Source of the DNA: Scylla paramamosain
Lineage: Eukaryota > Arthropoda > Malacostraca > Decapoda > Portunidae
Direction of reading: 5' to 3'
Assembly (NCBI RefSeq): GCF_035594125.1
Contig: NC_087183.1
Span: forward strand, 14,553,368 to 14,617,367
DNA: 64,000 nucleotides
Notes under the pieces: generated by a model
What the model was told of the DNA's origin: nothing
The model's input: only the letters and a program-made list of their open reading frames with translations
The model's database searches: none
Shown here: positions 1 to 13,800 of the stretch, in pieces
Position numbering within the stretch: position 1 is the first letter of the stretch
Layout of the letters: each line of letters opens with the position of its first letter
Made by a program: the position numbers and the translations under genes

Positions 1-175
1 TCTCCCCCTACTATACCTGCCCGTCCTTTCCTCCCCCCTGTCTCGCTTCCCCCCTTTGCCTTGATCTGATCTAGTTCTCTATTTTCTTAGAATTCGTGTT
101 TTTATTTCTCTTTTTTATCCTTTTTTTTTCTCATTCATTCACTTGTTCAGTTTGAGTAAAAGTCTGCTCTGCTCT

Positions 176-284
<109 letters not shown>

Positions 285-356
285 CGTTTGCCAGTGTTTG
301 TTCGTTAATGTCAAGGTTGCTGTGTGTACGAAGTCATTCTGGACCGTCACTGCCTC

Positions 357-358
<2 letters not shown>

Positions 359-446
<88 letters not shown>
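359..446 (+). repeat. (GT)44 array
   Basis: Pure GT array, with an opposing CA array 123 bases downstream. Confidence 0.95.
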
Positions 447-449
<3 letters not shown>

Positions 450-568
450 TATCTGTCTATATGTGTGCGTTCGTTTGTATTTTTTTTCTATCGTCTCTGT
501 CTCTTTTTTATGACAAATGATGAAGTAGAGACAAGACCAATAATAGCACAGAGAACCTATTAATTTGT

Positions 569-569
<1 letters not shown>

Positions 570-654
<85 letters not shown>
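570..654 (+). repeat. (CA)n array
   Basis: Pure CA array of 85 bases, followed by a (CAGC) run and a (CTC)12 run at 720-755. Confidence 0.95.
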
Positions 655-655
<1 letters not shown>

Positions 656-1671
656 ACCCAGCCAGCCAGCCAGCAAACTCATCCTATCTTTCTACCTGCC
701 TTCCTGTTTGCAATTATCGACCTCCTCCTCCTCCTCCTCCTCCTCCTCCTCCTCCGTTTATTTTTACCTTTACGACTTAACGAGGCTGTGGTAGTAATTA
801 ATATTGCATCATCCCCAACAGGAATTTTCTTGGTAACGAATCGATAAGCGCTTGCCTTCTAATGAGTGACGCGTTAAGGAGTTTACGACTCGTGTGTAGA
901 AAGATTAGCGAGAGAGAGAGAGAGAGAGAGAGAGGACCCAGCTGTCATCAAGGTATCATTAGATAAGCATTATAGGGATTACACACTTCTACACCTTCCC
1001 TTCGTCAGCGTCCCCATCAGGCAGGTAGAGATGTCCAGGGGCGCCTCGTGACACCTATCTCCGGACGCACACGAGGGCTGTACCATGCGAGGGTGAGGGG
1101 GTGAGGTGGTGAGGGCGGGGGCGTGGCGAGGGGAGGCGGTGAGGGGCCAGGGAGTAATAGTAAGGGATCTCCCACACGCCATGTCACGTGATCACCCCCC
1201 CCCCCAATTCCTCCCCCATCAGGATACTCCCCCACGCTGCTCCTGAAGGCAACGCGTGTTAACTGGCCCGCTCTAGGACGCCTCCGGGACATGTTCTGTA
1301 CTGGGATGAAACGTGTTATTAGTTTCCTGGTGTGCCTTGTTCTTTTTGTACTCCTCTTTCTTCTCCTCCTTCGTCTCTGGTTGATGTCAAGTCTGGGTTT
1401 CAATTTGGCTTTACACTTTTTTTTTCTTTTTTTTTATTTTCTTCTCTTATTTATTCTTTTTTTCATTATTGCGTGTTTTATATTGTTTATTTTTTATTTA
1501 TTTATTTTTTTTTTTTGTGTGTGTGTCTTTTCTTCTTCTTTGCTGTGTTGCTTTAGTTTTCTTTCTATTTGTTAATGTTTTTTTTTTTTTTTTTGGTTTG
1601 TTTTATGTGTTCTCGTATTTTCAGAGTTGCGTCAGTTATTGTTTGTTTATTTGCTGTATGTCAGTTTAGTT

Positions 1672-1892
<221 letters not shown>

Positions 1893-3265
1893 GGAGACTT
1901 AAACAATATACCAAGGTGTGCTGAATCTGAATTGCACGTGGGAGGGGGCTGTATCGAGCAGGTGTGCCTAGCTAATGTGTTTTTGTTTCAGGCGAGTCTT
2001 GCAGGGGACAGGAAATACAGGGAATACTTTTGACATTACGAATCAATACAGGTCCCTTCTTAATAATCGATAACCGGAAATTGTGACGTCAAGATATAAA
2101 AAAAAAGGATAAAAAAAGACTTCTTATCGTCTAAATCTTATCTTTTCTCCCAGTTAATTAGTGATACTTATGGAGACATGTGGAGACAGATTTTACCCTT
2201 ATAAGGAAAAAGAATAAAAAAAAAAACTTCTTTTATCGAATGAATCTGATCTGATCTTTTTGCCCCTGTTAACTAGTGAAACGTGTTTAGACATATATGG
2301 GCAGACTTAACCCTTATGAGGAGAGAAAAAAAAAAAAGACAAGTATCTCTTTCACTTCCATTTGTCGCAGCCTTTCTTCATCACTAAACTGTCTAAGGCA
2401 TTTTATCTTGCTCCACAGCTACTTCCAATCGTTACACTGGCTGAGAATTGCATTTTTTTTTTCTTGTATATGCTAACAAAGATTTCATACATTGTTCCTT
2501 GTGTCGTGAACTGTTGCATATCACTGTGAAATAGTTGCGTTTAGACAAATGGAGATGTAAATACGAAAAAAAAAAAAAAAAAAATTATACCATGCAGTAA
2601 TAATGTTAATGACGAAATAAACTCTTCAAAAAATCAAGACGAGTGCGAAAGAGAAAAAAGCGGAAAAAAAAGATATTTCTAATGCCACGCCTCGCCTCCT
2701 TAACACGATCGAGATCTGGGCGTGAGAGTTGTACAGTCACGGGCGCTAGGTAACCAGCACTCCTGTATTTTGAAACGCCTCAGCGTCCCAGCAGGACTGT
2801 TTTTAAAAGCCACACATATGACAAAGGTTTTCAGGATTTTTTTTACCCATTTTGGAAGAGGAAAAAAAAAGGAGGAGAACAAATTGTGTTATTCCTAGGC
2901 AGTACAATGTTTAAAGAAAACAAATGTCTTAGAATGGTTAATAATCAAGGAAATACGCCTCAAATAGCATTGAAAGACTGAATCAAAGAAAAAAAAGGTA
3001 ACACTGGTTAGCAAATAACGAAAAACGCGGTGAAAAGCAATGGAAGGCTAACACAGAATGACGAAGGGCTTAGGATGACATGATAGAAGAAAACCCATAA
3101 CTCGGTGGCCGGGGAAGGGCGCGAGGAAGGTACTCCATGTGTGGCAGCAACCGTATCGTGTGAAGGGAGTCGTGTCTCGGCTCACCTCCCGCGGCGTACC
3201 CGAAGATTTTGGCGGTACATAGGCGAGACTTTTCCTCATGTTCACGCTGGCGGTCTGAGTGATGA

Positions 3266-3268
<3 letters not shown>

Positions 3269-3342
<74 letters not shown>

Positions 3343-3386
3343 AGTTAAGCTTGGCTGGTACGTCTCAGAGAGTTGAGGTACATGGT

Positions 3387-3453
<67 letters not shown>

Positions 3454-3461
3454 CGTGCGTG

Positions 3462-3507
<46 letters not shown>
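3269..3507 (+). repeat. (GA)n, (TC)n and (GT)n cluster
   Basis: GA 3269-3338, TC 3390-3450 and GT about 3465-3507. The GA and TC arrays are complementary across a 51-base spacer. Confidence 0.95.
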
Positions 3508-3512
<5 letters not shown>

Positions 3513-3654
3513 GCGTAAAGTCGTGTGTGCGTGTGTGTGTGTGTGCGCGCGTAAAGTCGTGTGTGCGTGCGACCTGTTTATCTTTCGTCATATTTTTCAG
3601 AAAACTCATGAATACGGATTAACATTTTTTCTTCCTCACCAAACGAACCGTGCC

Positions 3655-4060
3655 TTCTTCCTGAACACCTCAAGAAATTCCTCCCTTAAACCCCTAAAAG
3701 AGTTCTCCCTTAAACCGTCAAGAACCCCTTAAACTTCATGAAATTCCCTTAAACCCCAAGAACACCCTTAAAAACCCCATAAATTTTCCCAAAAACCGCT
3801 AAAACCCTTTAATTTCCCTAAAACCCCTTGGAATCCCTTGACTCTCTCTGAATCCCTTTAAACACCCCTTAAAACCCCTTTATGATATCTTGAATTCCCT
3901 AAAACTCCAAAAGAATCTTCTAGATCCTTAAGAATCCATCTGAACTCCTTTGAATCTCTGTTGATCCCCTTAAGAGTCATAGGAATGCCTTCAAAACCTT
4001 ATTAATACTACTGAAATCCCGTTAAGTCTACCTAAAACCCATTGGAACCCTTATATAAAC
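3655..4060 (+). repeat. Degenerate A/C-rich short-period repeat
   Basis: Imperfect repetition of 10-20 base blocks related to cccttaaaacccc (cccttaaaccg, ccccttaaac, cccttaaaaacccc, cccctttatg). No unit is exact, so the array is old. Confidence 0.6.
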
Positions 4061-4874
4061 ACCTCAAAGCTCATATGCTGTCCTTCTGAACCTCTTGTGT
4101 ACTTTGCGTGACACTTCTCCTCCCCTCTCACCCTCTCTCTCACTTTCTCACTTTCTCGCTCTTTCCTTCATCTCTCCCCTCCTCTCCGTGACTGTTCCTT
4201 GACCTCTAGATTCCTTTCCCTCCCTCCCGATGACTCTCTCCCTCCACTCTCCCTCCCACTCTCCCCCACCTCTCCTCTCCCCAGGTTTCTCTCTGGTGCT
4301 TTTACTTCATGACTCAAAGATATCACGGCCACTTGAAGGCATTGCGAAAATTGTAGTAATGTGTTAATCTTATTACTTCCTTTGACTGTTACATTGATCC
4401 GCTTTCCTTCTATTTTTTACTCCTCCTCTTTTCTCCTCCTCCTCCTCTCTCATTACTCGACTTTGCTATTGCTTGTATCCTTTTCTCTTTTCTCTCCCCA
4501 CCCCCATTTTTTTTTTCTCTCTCTTCTTACGTCTCCTCGTATTTTTGTATCCGTTTTTCCTTCTTTCTCCCTTCTCTTTCTTCTTCTCCTCTCTCATCAC
4601 TTCTCCTTTCTCTTCCTTCTCTCCATTTTCCTCTCCATTGGTTATATCCGTTTTTTTTTTTCCTCTTTTTACTCCTCCTCCTCCTCCTCCTCCTCCTAAA
4701 CAAGGGAAAGAAAAGATGATATCCCATTTTCTTCTCTAGAATCTAACGGTGACTTAGATTATTTGTTTTCTGTTGAATTTATGACTGAAAATAAATTGAT
4801 GAATAAGAAAGGGGCTGTATAGATGGGTGGAAGAATAGACTCAGTTGTAAAATTAAGAATTCCCATGAGTAACT

Positions 4875-4876
<2 letters not shown>

Positions 4877-4937
<61 letters not shown>

Positions 4938-5004
4938 CGTTGTCGCGTGATGTTTTCATATTGTTGTCATTGATCTCTTGGCTTTAATGACAGATAGTGA
5001 AGAT

Positions 5005-5081
<77 letters not shown>
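4877..5081 (+). repeat. (GT)n then (CT)n
   Basis: GT 4877-4936 and CT 5007-5081, followed by a (CTC)n run at 5151-5178. Confidence 0.95.
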
Positions 5082-5084
<3 letters not shown>

Positions 5085-5353
5085 ATACGAATCGATGAAA
5101 AGATAGACCAGTCCATTGTATTTCGAAATAAAAACAAGATTACTTCGCCTTCCTCCTCCTCCTCCTCCTCCTCCTCCTTTAACTCTACAGGAAGTTCAGG
5201 GAAGGCATGACCTGTGTCAACGAATCCTTATTATTAATTCCATTGTGGTCGGAGTTGGATATTCTGAGACCAGCTCCGTTTTCTATTCCCAGGGTGAGCT
5301 ATTTTTGAAGGGGAAACTACCGAGAACTTTGAATTCTGGCTATATTTTCCTGC

Positions 5354-5354
<1 letters not shown>

Positions 5355-5432
<78 letters not shown>
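5355..5432 (+). repeat. (GA)39 array
   Basis: Pure GA array of 78 bases. Confidence 0.95.
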
Positions 5433-5435
<3 letters not shown>

Positions 5436-5536
5436 GGGAGGGAGAGGTACTGTTTCTCTGTATTAATTTATTCAAGTTCATATTCATCCTTGCCTTTGTT
5501 CAACTCATTTCTTATTCACCCTCCGCTGTGTTATTT

Positions 5537-5741
<205 letters not shown>

Positions 5742-5884
5742 TGAGAATTCACTCCAAAGATTAATGAACACAACGAGAATAAAAAAAAAATGCAAACCAA
5801 TAGTGACCATCGCGAGTTTTACATACGTGTTTCTTTTTTTTTTAGATTATAGATCACGAGAAAGGGAATCACGCTTTATTAATG

Positions 5885-5887
<3 letters not shown>

Positions 5888-5956
<69 letters not shown>

Positions 5957-6164
5957 AGTAGTAGTAGTAGTAGTAGTACCTGGACTTAATCTAAAACTCT
6001 ACGGCGTTGCAACTTTCACTTTTACTAAGAGGAAAGAAGTTTAGACAGCAATACCTGAGACACTGACCTGTTTTTCTCCCTTTGGCCTTAACTCAAGGAC
6101 GTAACATATCTATTTGGGCCTAGAAATCAGGAAGCAGGTGTATTTTCGCTTAAACTATAGTCAA

Positions 6165-6246
<82 letters not shown>
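5888..6246 (+). repeat. Two (GA)n arrays with a TAG run
   Basis: GA 5888-5952, TAG about 5955-5978, and GA 6170-6246. Confidence 0.95.
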
Positions 6247-6249
<3 letters not shown>

Positions 6250-7074
6250 TTATTGTATTTTTTACTTTCTTTTCATTTATATAGTTATTTCTTTTTTCTC
6301 TTCTTTCTTTCTTCCTTTCTCTGCATTCATTCATTCATTCATTCATTCATTCATTATTTTCTATCTTACTTTATTTTATTTTATTTTTGTCTTCGTTTCC
6401 TCTTTATTTGCCTACTCATATTTTCCCTCCCTCAGCCAGTCTAGCAGTTGATCAGGTGACTTGCTCCTCCTCTTCCCTCCCTCGTAATCTTACTTGACGG
6501 GAAGCAAGCAGGTAACAAGATATAATTTTACCTGACCTGCATAACTTCCTTCCATCTCCTCATCTTCCCGGGCCTGCAGTGCACTAGACTAGACTTAGCA
6601 ATGATCAGACACTTGCCTTGTTCCTGTATGTGTGTTTTCCCTGTTATCTTGAGCCAGATGTACATATAGGTGAGTGTTGCACCTTTAATTACCCGTTATG
6701 AGGGGGTGATGGGTGTGTATTATGCATAAGAATAAAGTTATAGTATATGTGTCTGTGTATATTTATGCCTACATGCCTGCCTACCTAAATACACACATGC
6801 ATATTCGTATATACATGCATGCACACACGGCGTCATCAGCTAAGTATATACCCTTCCCTCTCCTTCATTCATTCATTCGTTCACGCATTCATTCACCCTC
6901 TACTCACCTTGCAAGCTCTCCTCTTCATTTCCTTGCGCTATTCACTCCAGCCGCTTTGTAAACTTTGAAAAAAATAGACGGAGCGGGACAAAGGAAGCAC
7001 CAGGAGTGATTAAGTGAGAACAAACACCAGGAAACTTTAAACAACACAAGCAACAAAAGCCTGGATATAGCTAA

Positions 7075-7109
7075 CACCACCACCACCACCACCACCACCA
7101 CCACCACCA
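7075..7109 (+). repeat. (CAC)n trinucleotide array
   Basis: About eleven CAC units; no coding context. Confidence 0.9.
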
Positions 7110-7751
7110 TTTTCTTCTTGCTGTCGGAACGAAGCGAGACTATGAAGATCATGACTTTTCTTCTTTTCTTTTTTCTTTTTTTTTCGTTTTTGGTTTCTTT
7201 TCTTCTCGCACGCAAAGTTAACAAGAACACGAGAAAGGAATGATCAAGTTTTTTTTTTTCTCTGTCTCTGTCTTCTCTCTTTTGTTTGTTATTGTATTGT
7301 TATTTTTATTTATTTATTTTATTTATTTATTTATTTGTTTATTTATTTTTATTTATTTATTTTTTATTTATTTATTTTTTTGTTTTAGATTGGTGAGCAG
7401 TGATTGTCAAGACGAGTGGTAGTTTTCCGTTTTCCTTACGTTCGTTTTCTTCTGCTTTAATCAGCGAAGAAGGAGAATAAGGGGAGACTTGAAAAAAAAA
7501 AAGTTTCGCATGTACTTTTTCACTTCGAGTCAAGGACATTTAAACCCCAAATCAAGAACGAATAAAAAAAAAATAGATAAATAAAATGATAAAAGAGAAA
7601 GAAATGAAGATAAACTTGAAGTGCAAAGCCGAACCGAGAATGATCACACACACACACACACATACGTGATAAAAACATGAAAATCACAAACAGGTGCGTG
7701 ACGAGTTTGATACTGAAACGAAGGGGAAAGTTTGTGTATAGCCAGATGATG

Positions 7752-7752
<1 letters not shown>

Positions 7753-7791
<39 letters not shown>

Positions 7792-7869
7792 CATAAATTT
7801 AAAGAGAACCCCATCCTAACAGTAAACAAGGAAGGAAATGACACAGAGGTTGTAACTTTAGTCCAGTAA

Positions 7870-7910
<41 letters not shown>
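7753..7910 (+). repeat. (TG)n and (TAG)n arrays just upstream of the first NELL exon
   Basis: TG 7753-7790 and TAG about 7868-7910, the latter about 118 bases before the first supported NELL exon. Confidence 0.92.
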
Positions 7911-7911
<1 letters not shown>

Positions 7912-8027
7912 ATAAAAGAAAGATAGAAAGTTGATTAAAAAAAAAAAGCACAGTCATATATGTTGTGGCTTAATAAAATCAATCAGTCAGTCAGTCAGTT
8001 AATAAGGTAATGTTCCGTGTTCTTCAG

Positions 8028-8156
8028 GTTCCGCGGAGAGCAGCGGGGGGCGGCAGGTGGAACTGATTGAGTCCCTTCCCCTGTGGAACACCAGCTACCC
8101 GGGCCTCACCGTCATTCCCGGACCCAGACCCATCGCTCCTGCCGTCTTCCTCCAAG
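8028..8156 (+). CDS. Nell: NELL exon: start of the thrombospondin-N/laminin-G domain
   Basis: This is the first exon of the NELL gene that I can support. It follows a ttcttcag acceptor and ends at a gtgagc donor, with 2 bases completing a split codon at its start and 1 base left at its end. It encodes VELIESLPLWNTSYPGLTVI, matching the opening beta strand of the NELL N-terminal domain. No plausible initiator ATG with a signal peptide lies in the same exon, so translation must start in an upstream exon. Confidence 0.85.
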
Positions 8157-10793
8157 GTGAGCACTCTAGGAAAGGTAAAGTGAGAGAAGCAATACAGTAC
8201 CCATTAACTTGTAATGAAAAGCATAAAAATTTAGTTCAGTTTTTCTTATCCGAAAATTCTGACATTTTCCAAAAATAAAAGTAAAAAAAAAAAAAAACCG
8301 CAAACTTAACAAAATTTACTTCTGTAAAAATTATAAGTAGATTGGATCAAAATTATTTGTGGGGGATTCTGACCTTAAAACATGATATACAAGAATTTTG
8401 ATATTTTCACTGAAGATCAGTTTTTTTTTACACGTCTAATTAGGGCGCAATGGTGTTTTTTTTTCTCGTGATTTCATACTGTACTGTGTGAGCCTTTCTG
8501 TGGTGTTGTGCTGTTCATTCTATGCTAAATGTTGATAGTTTCACCAGAAAATGTGTTTCATTGCACGTGACTTGTTTAATTAAAACGATCTTTTTTTTCT
8601 CATTATCTCAACTGTCCTGTACTAAGGCCTTGCTGTGTAATTAGGCAATTTTTATGCGATAAAAACATGTTCTGTAATAGAAAAATGTTGATTGTTTCCA
8701 TAGAAAATCAGTTTTATTACACGTGCTTTATATAATTAGGACGAAATTATGTTTTTTTTTTTTTTTTTTTCTTGTGATCTCGGACTGTTCTGTACTTTGT
8801 GTGGCTCGCAGCGAAATGATAAGGTCTCTCGCATGTGAACGCTCACCATTTTGGCAAGTAATTCTCCCAACTGGACAAGAAAATGCAGCAGGTGTCAGGG
8901 CGTCATGTATATTTGCTGAGATTCTTCTAGGAACTCGCCACAAAGCTAAATGCAGAGTGTGACCACGTACTAGGAACAGCTGGTGGTGGCGATCATGACC
9001 TCACTCTCCCTATTGTTGAACCACTATTCTGAAACTCTTCTACTCGTATGCCCCACCCCAACTACTTTTATGGGCTCTAGTTGAAGTTACACGTGATTTT
9101 AAAGGTGTTTTTTACGTTTCTAGTGACATATTAACAGGATTTCTACATTATTAGCAGGAGAAACACTCTTGAAAACCCGGCTAATCCTCCTTGGCCTTTG
9201 AAAATAATCGTGGTGAGAGAGCAAGAGAGAAAGTGTGCCAGGATACGTGCTCTAGCCTCACCAGTGCAGTTGTAGCCTAACACTGTTGATATTTGTATAC
9301 ATTTATCTTTAACGTGACACCGTGGCAGTTTTCACGTTAACTCATGTAGATTCCGGGATTATTAGTAAGGTATGTTTGTTGAATATGCAAAATTTACAAT
9401 TATTAGGGGTACGTGTATGCATGAAAGCAGTTTAAGGTCATCAAATTAGGCTATATCTGTTTATCTTGGCTGGAAATGTTTGTGTGTGCGTGTGTCAGAT
9501 TCGTAGGTAAATACATGGTTTGAGTGAGTGAATTACTAATATGTATGTTGACTGGAAGATTTAAACTGCATGTGTTTGAAGGTAGCCAGTGGTGGTTAGG
9601 TTAGGCAGTGTTTCTTTTGTGTCTGGAAGTGTGTCTTTTCTTGCAGACAACGTAAGCCAGCGTGTCATGGTGTATGGTTTAACACACGCAGCCTTAATAT
9701 TTTGGGAAGACCTTTGTCCTGCCGGGGAATCATAAATAGACTTGCTGCTACTGATCATAATGATGATGATGACACTTCCTTTGTCGTAGTAATGAAATGG
9801 TGTAAACTTTTGGGGATACTTATGGTGATAATGGTGGCTGTGGTGCTCTGGTGGTGGCGATGTATTTTGTCTTAGTGGGATCATAAATAAACTCGTGCTG
9901 CTACTGGTGATAATGTTAGTGTTGACACTTTCTTTGTCGTAGTGATGAAATGCTGTAGACTTTTACTGATGGTGATGGTGGTGATAGTCTTACCTTAGTG
10001 GAATCATAAATAGACTCGTGCTGCCACTGATGATAATGATACTTTTCCTTTGCTGTAGTAATGGAATGTAGACTTTCGCTGATACTCGTGTTGGTTGTGG
10101 TGGTGGTGGTGGTGGTGGTGCATATCATGAAGGCTGTTGTTGCTCTTGATGATAATGATGATATTTTTCCTTGCCGTAGCAGTGGGATCATTGTTGCCAC
10201 TGATGATGATGATGACTTTGATAATAATAATGACCTTTTTCCTCGCCTATGTGAAGCAAGGGAGATGAAGATGTCAGAAGCTGTCGATGGCAATTATGGC
10301 GGTGACTTTTGCCTTAATGGAATCAAGTAGACTATCGTAACTGTCGATAACAGTGATGATAATGACGATAATGACCTCTCCCTGCCGCAGGTGAATCCCG
10401 GGAGGTAAGGATGCCCGAGGCTGTGCAGAAGGCAGCGGCGGCACTGCTAAGCAGCGCGCGGGAGTTCACCATGATGGCAACGCTGCAGCAGGAGGACCGC
10501 AACGCCGGCACCATCCTGGCCTTCTCCAGGGGCAACCAGCGCTACCTGGAGCTGCAGTCGTCAGGGAGGAAGGACGAGATACGTTTACATTACATACACA
10601 ATGGTGCTGTTCATGTTGAAACCTTCCCTTACCGCATTGCCGACCAGCGGTGGCACAAGGTGTGTGTGAGTGTGTGTATGTATGTTGTAATAGGTGGTGA
10701 ACACGAGTGATAATTGAAAGTTGTCTCATATTCCTGTAATGGTCTTGTTAGTGCTCTCATTTTGTTTCATTTTATTATTGCTTCCCTGCAGGA

Positions 10794-10868
<75 letters not shown>

Positions 10869-13800
10869 CGTGTTTTCAGCTAAAATGCCATTTATTTTAT
10901 TGCCGGATTAATCAAGTTTAGAGTCAAGTTGTTTCATTCCCAGTCACCTGTTCATTTGTCTTTCTGTTTATGTATTTGTCTATCTGGCTGCCTGCGTCTA
11001 TCAACTTTGGTGTCCCTCCAGGTATCCGTGGTGGTGAGTGGAACGCAAGTAGAAGTTTGGGTAGATTGTTCTCGTGTATACCGCCGGCTGGCCCCTCCCC
11101 CCATGACCAACCTGACAGCCCTGGCCTCCCTGGCGCCTCCCGTCGACCCGGCAGACCCCACGCTCAGCCAGGATCCCACATTTCGCGACGCCCCCATGGC
11201 CCTCTACCTCGGCCAGCGGAACGCCAAGCATTTTTTGTTCAAGGTGCGGCGAAGCGTGACATTAGCATCTTATATGTCATGCCTGGCTTTATTTTCAGTG
11301 TGTTAAAGACTAATCTGGTTTTATGCTTCTCACAGGGAGCATTGCAAGATGTCCGCCTGGTGTCCGGCACTGCGGGTTACCTGCTTCAGTGTCCCCAGGC
11401 AGAGGCTGAGTGTCCTACCTGCGGCCAGTTCCAAGTCCTCTCTGACCGCGTGGATCAGTTGCAGCAGATGGTGGCAGAGCTGGCGACACGGGTGAGGCCT
11501 GCGTGCTGCTGTGTGTGTGCCTCTACACTTTGACCTCCACTTGATCACTCATTCCTCTCTGCCACAGTGTATCAGTGTTGATAGACTGTGGCTTCTTAAC
11601 ACACTATGGCACTCAACAGTTCAATTGGTATTTTTTTAGCCTTTGTTTTGCTTTCCAGTCTTTGTGTGTTCCAGTAAATTTTTGGTGCATCTCAGTCTTA
11701 ATGCAGTGTATAACAAACTCTACATACTTTGCTTTACATAATTGATCAGTTCAAGTGTAGTTTGCCAGCCTGTGTTTCTTGCCTTGCCTTACCATACCTT
11801 ATCCATCTCGATCCTTTCCATTCTCTCTTTGTGACTAACTAAAATCGTTCAATGACATGAAGCACTGCACAATTTTTACCATCACCTGACCTGCAGCTGA
11901 CTGCCTCGGAGGCCCGGCTGGCAGCGGTAGAGGAGTGTGACTGCCAGAGGTCATGTCGGGTTAATGGCACCGTCAGGCAGGATGGTGCTACGTGGAAGAG
12001 TGGCTGCGAAATTTGTTCTTGTGTGGTGAGTAATAAGTTGGTGTTTGTATCATTTTGTCTTTGTATATGTATTCCTCTTCCAGCAGTATATAGAGTGTTT
12101 ATGCTTGTCTCTTGTGAGTAGGTGAGCTGTCTTGTAACATTATTGTAGTAATTTGCCTTTTAGAGTTTAACAATTAGTATTACCTAAAAAATGGGTTTTA
12201 TTTATTCACTTATTATTTGTTTATTTATGTATTATCATTACTTTTGTTACTCTTTTACTACTAGACATCACGTATTTCCAAACTCATTAGCTGTCCAGTC
12301 TGAGGAAAAATAAAGACTTGATGAAATTGTGATGATCCTAATGAGTTCATTTTGAATTGACTGGCATGAGTTTTTTGTCCAACACATACTGGTTTAAGAT
12401 ACTGAACTTTGATTCAACACAGACATGCAGTATTTGTGACATTTCAAGATTTGGTTCAAATGTTGCATTGTACTTGTTATGCAAAGAGCTGTGGGAGTCA
12501 TATACTCTTTATCTACTTAATTTTGCACCCATAGCTTTGTTTTTGTGTTTTCTTACTCACATATATGAAACTGTTTTTCTTTTGTCTTCCTTACACTGAG
12601 AGGGATTGATATCTGATGCATAGTTTAGAAAATATAAACACAGTCCTCAGAATTATCACTTTTATGTCAAGTTTGTGCATCTGTCCTTCCAGTAGATTGA
12701 ATTAGTCTCATTCCTCCAAGTGAAACACTCCAGACAGCCGTGCACCACACACGTGCAAATATTTTTCCAGATGTTCATGTTCAGATGTACCTGTTATGAT
12801 TCAGGTTTTCTTTGTAGGTCCTTTTTTTTCTTTGCACTCTGATCTGTTAGCTTGAGCTCACTGTGCTTCATTTAGTCTGTGTGCACTTTTTAATTTGTAA
12901 GTGAATGTTACAAGATTAGTAAACTTTTATTTTGTTGTCCCTCACGTTGCTTACCTATTTTCTGTGCTGTCTAGTATCTATGTTGTCATAAATGTGCTAC
13001 TTGCTGGTATTAATACTCCATCCACCTATAACTTGCCAGTCACTTGTTTGTGCGTTCAGTCCAGTACAGTGAATTAGTTCATTTGTTTACTATTACTAAT
13101 ACAGTGTTCCTTTCGTGTATTACTCCATGTGCTTGTCCCTCACTTTCTTATTAATTGAAGCATTGCATCCCTTCAAGGAGTCATGTTGTGTGCAGTGTGT
13201 TACCAGTAGCGTCTTTCCCTGTTTACCGAGATGATCACTTAACAGTTTAAGTATTATTGGCCTCGAGTTAAGGATGGATGAATATGAATACATGCAGATC
13301 TTTTCCCTTCCCCACAGTAATCCAGTAAAGCCGCATCATCACCAGGGAGGCTTTTGTCTCTGCCAAACCTGCCCTTGTTTTAGGCTTCCTTGCTTTATGC
13401 TACTCCTCCCTCCTCTCTTAGCTGATAGTGTGGAACATGATTACTAACACCACATACTCTACATTATAAGTTGTTAGTCCTATACTACCCTACAGCCTAC
13501 ACAAGCCTTTACTCTTAATGAGAGATCCCATGTTTTTGTTTTTGTTAATGGTTTGAAAGCCTTTTTTTGATGTAGCTGTATGGAGTTTTTTGTGTGTTAA
13601 ATTCTAAGGCCACAATCTAATCTCATTAAAGAAATAATTATCACCCAACTGCTAACCAAGTCTAGCAATGCTTGATGGAAAGAAAAGTCAGTGATATAAT
13701 CAGTGTCTTGTCGTCATATTGCTTTGTACATACCTCCAGACATCACCCAACTTAACCCTCAATTACCTTTAATAAATACGCATTTTTTCAAACTATGCAC

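Noticed and set aside
1291..1575. Hydrophobic frame that could be a signal-peptide exon of NELL
   Set aside because: The hydrophobicity comes from T-rich low-complexity DNA. No donor in the required phase (one leftover base) follows at a sensible place that I could defend.
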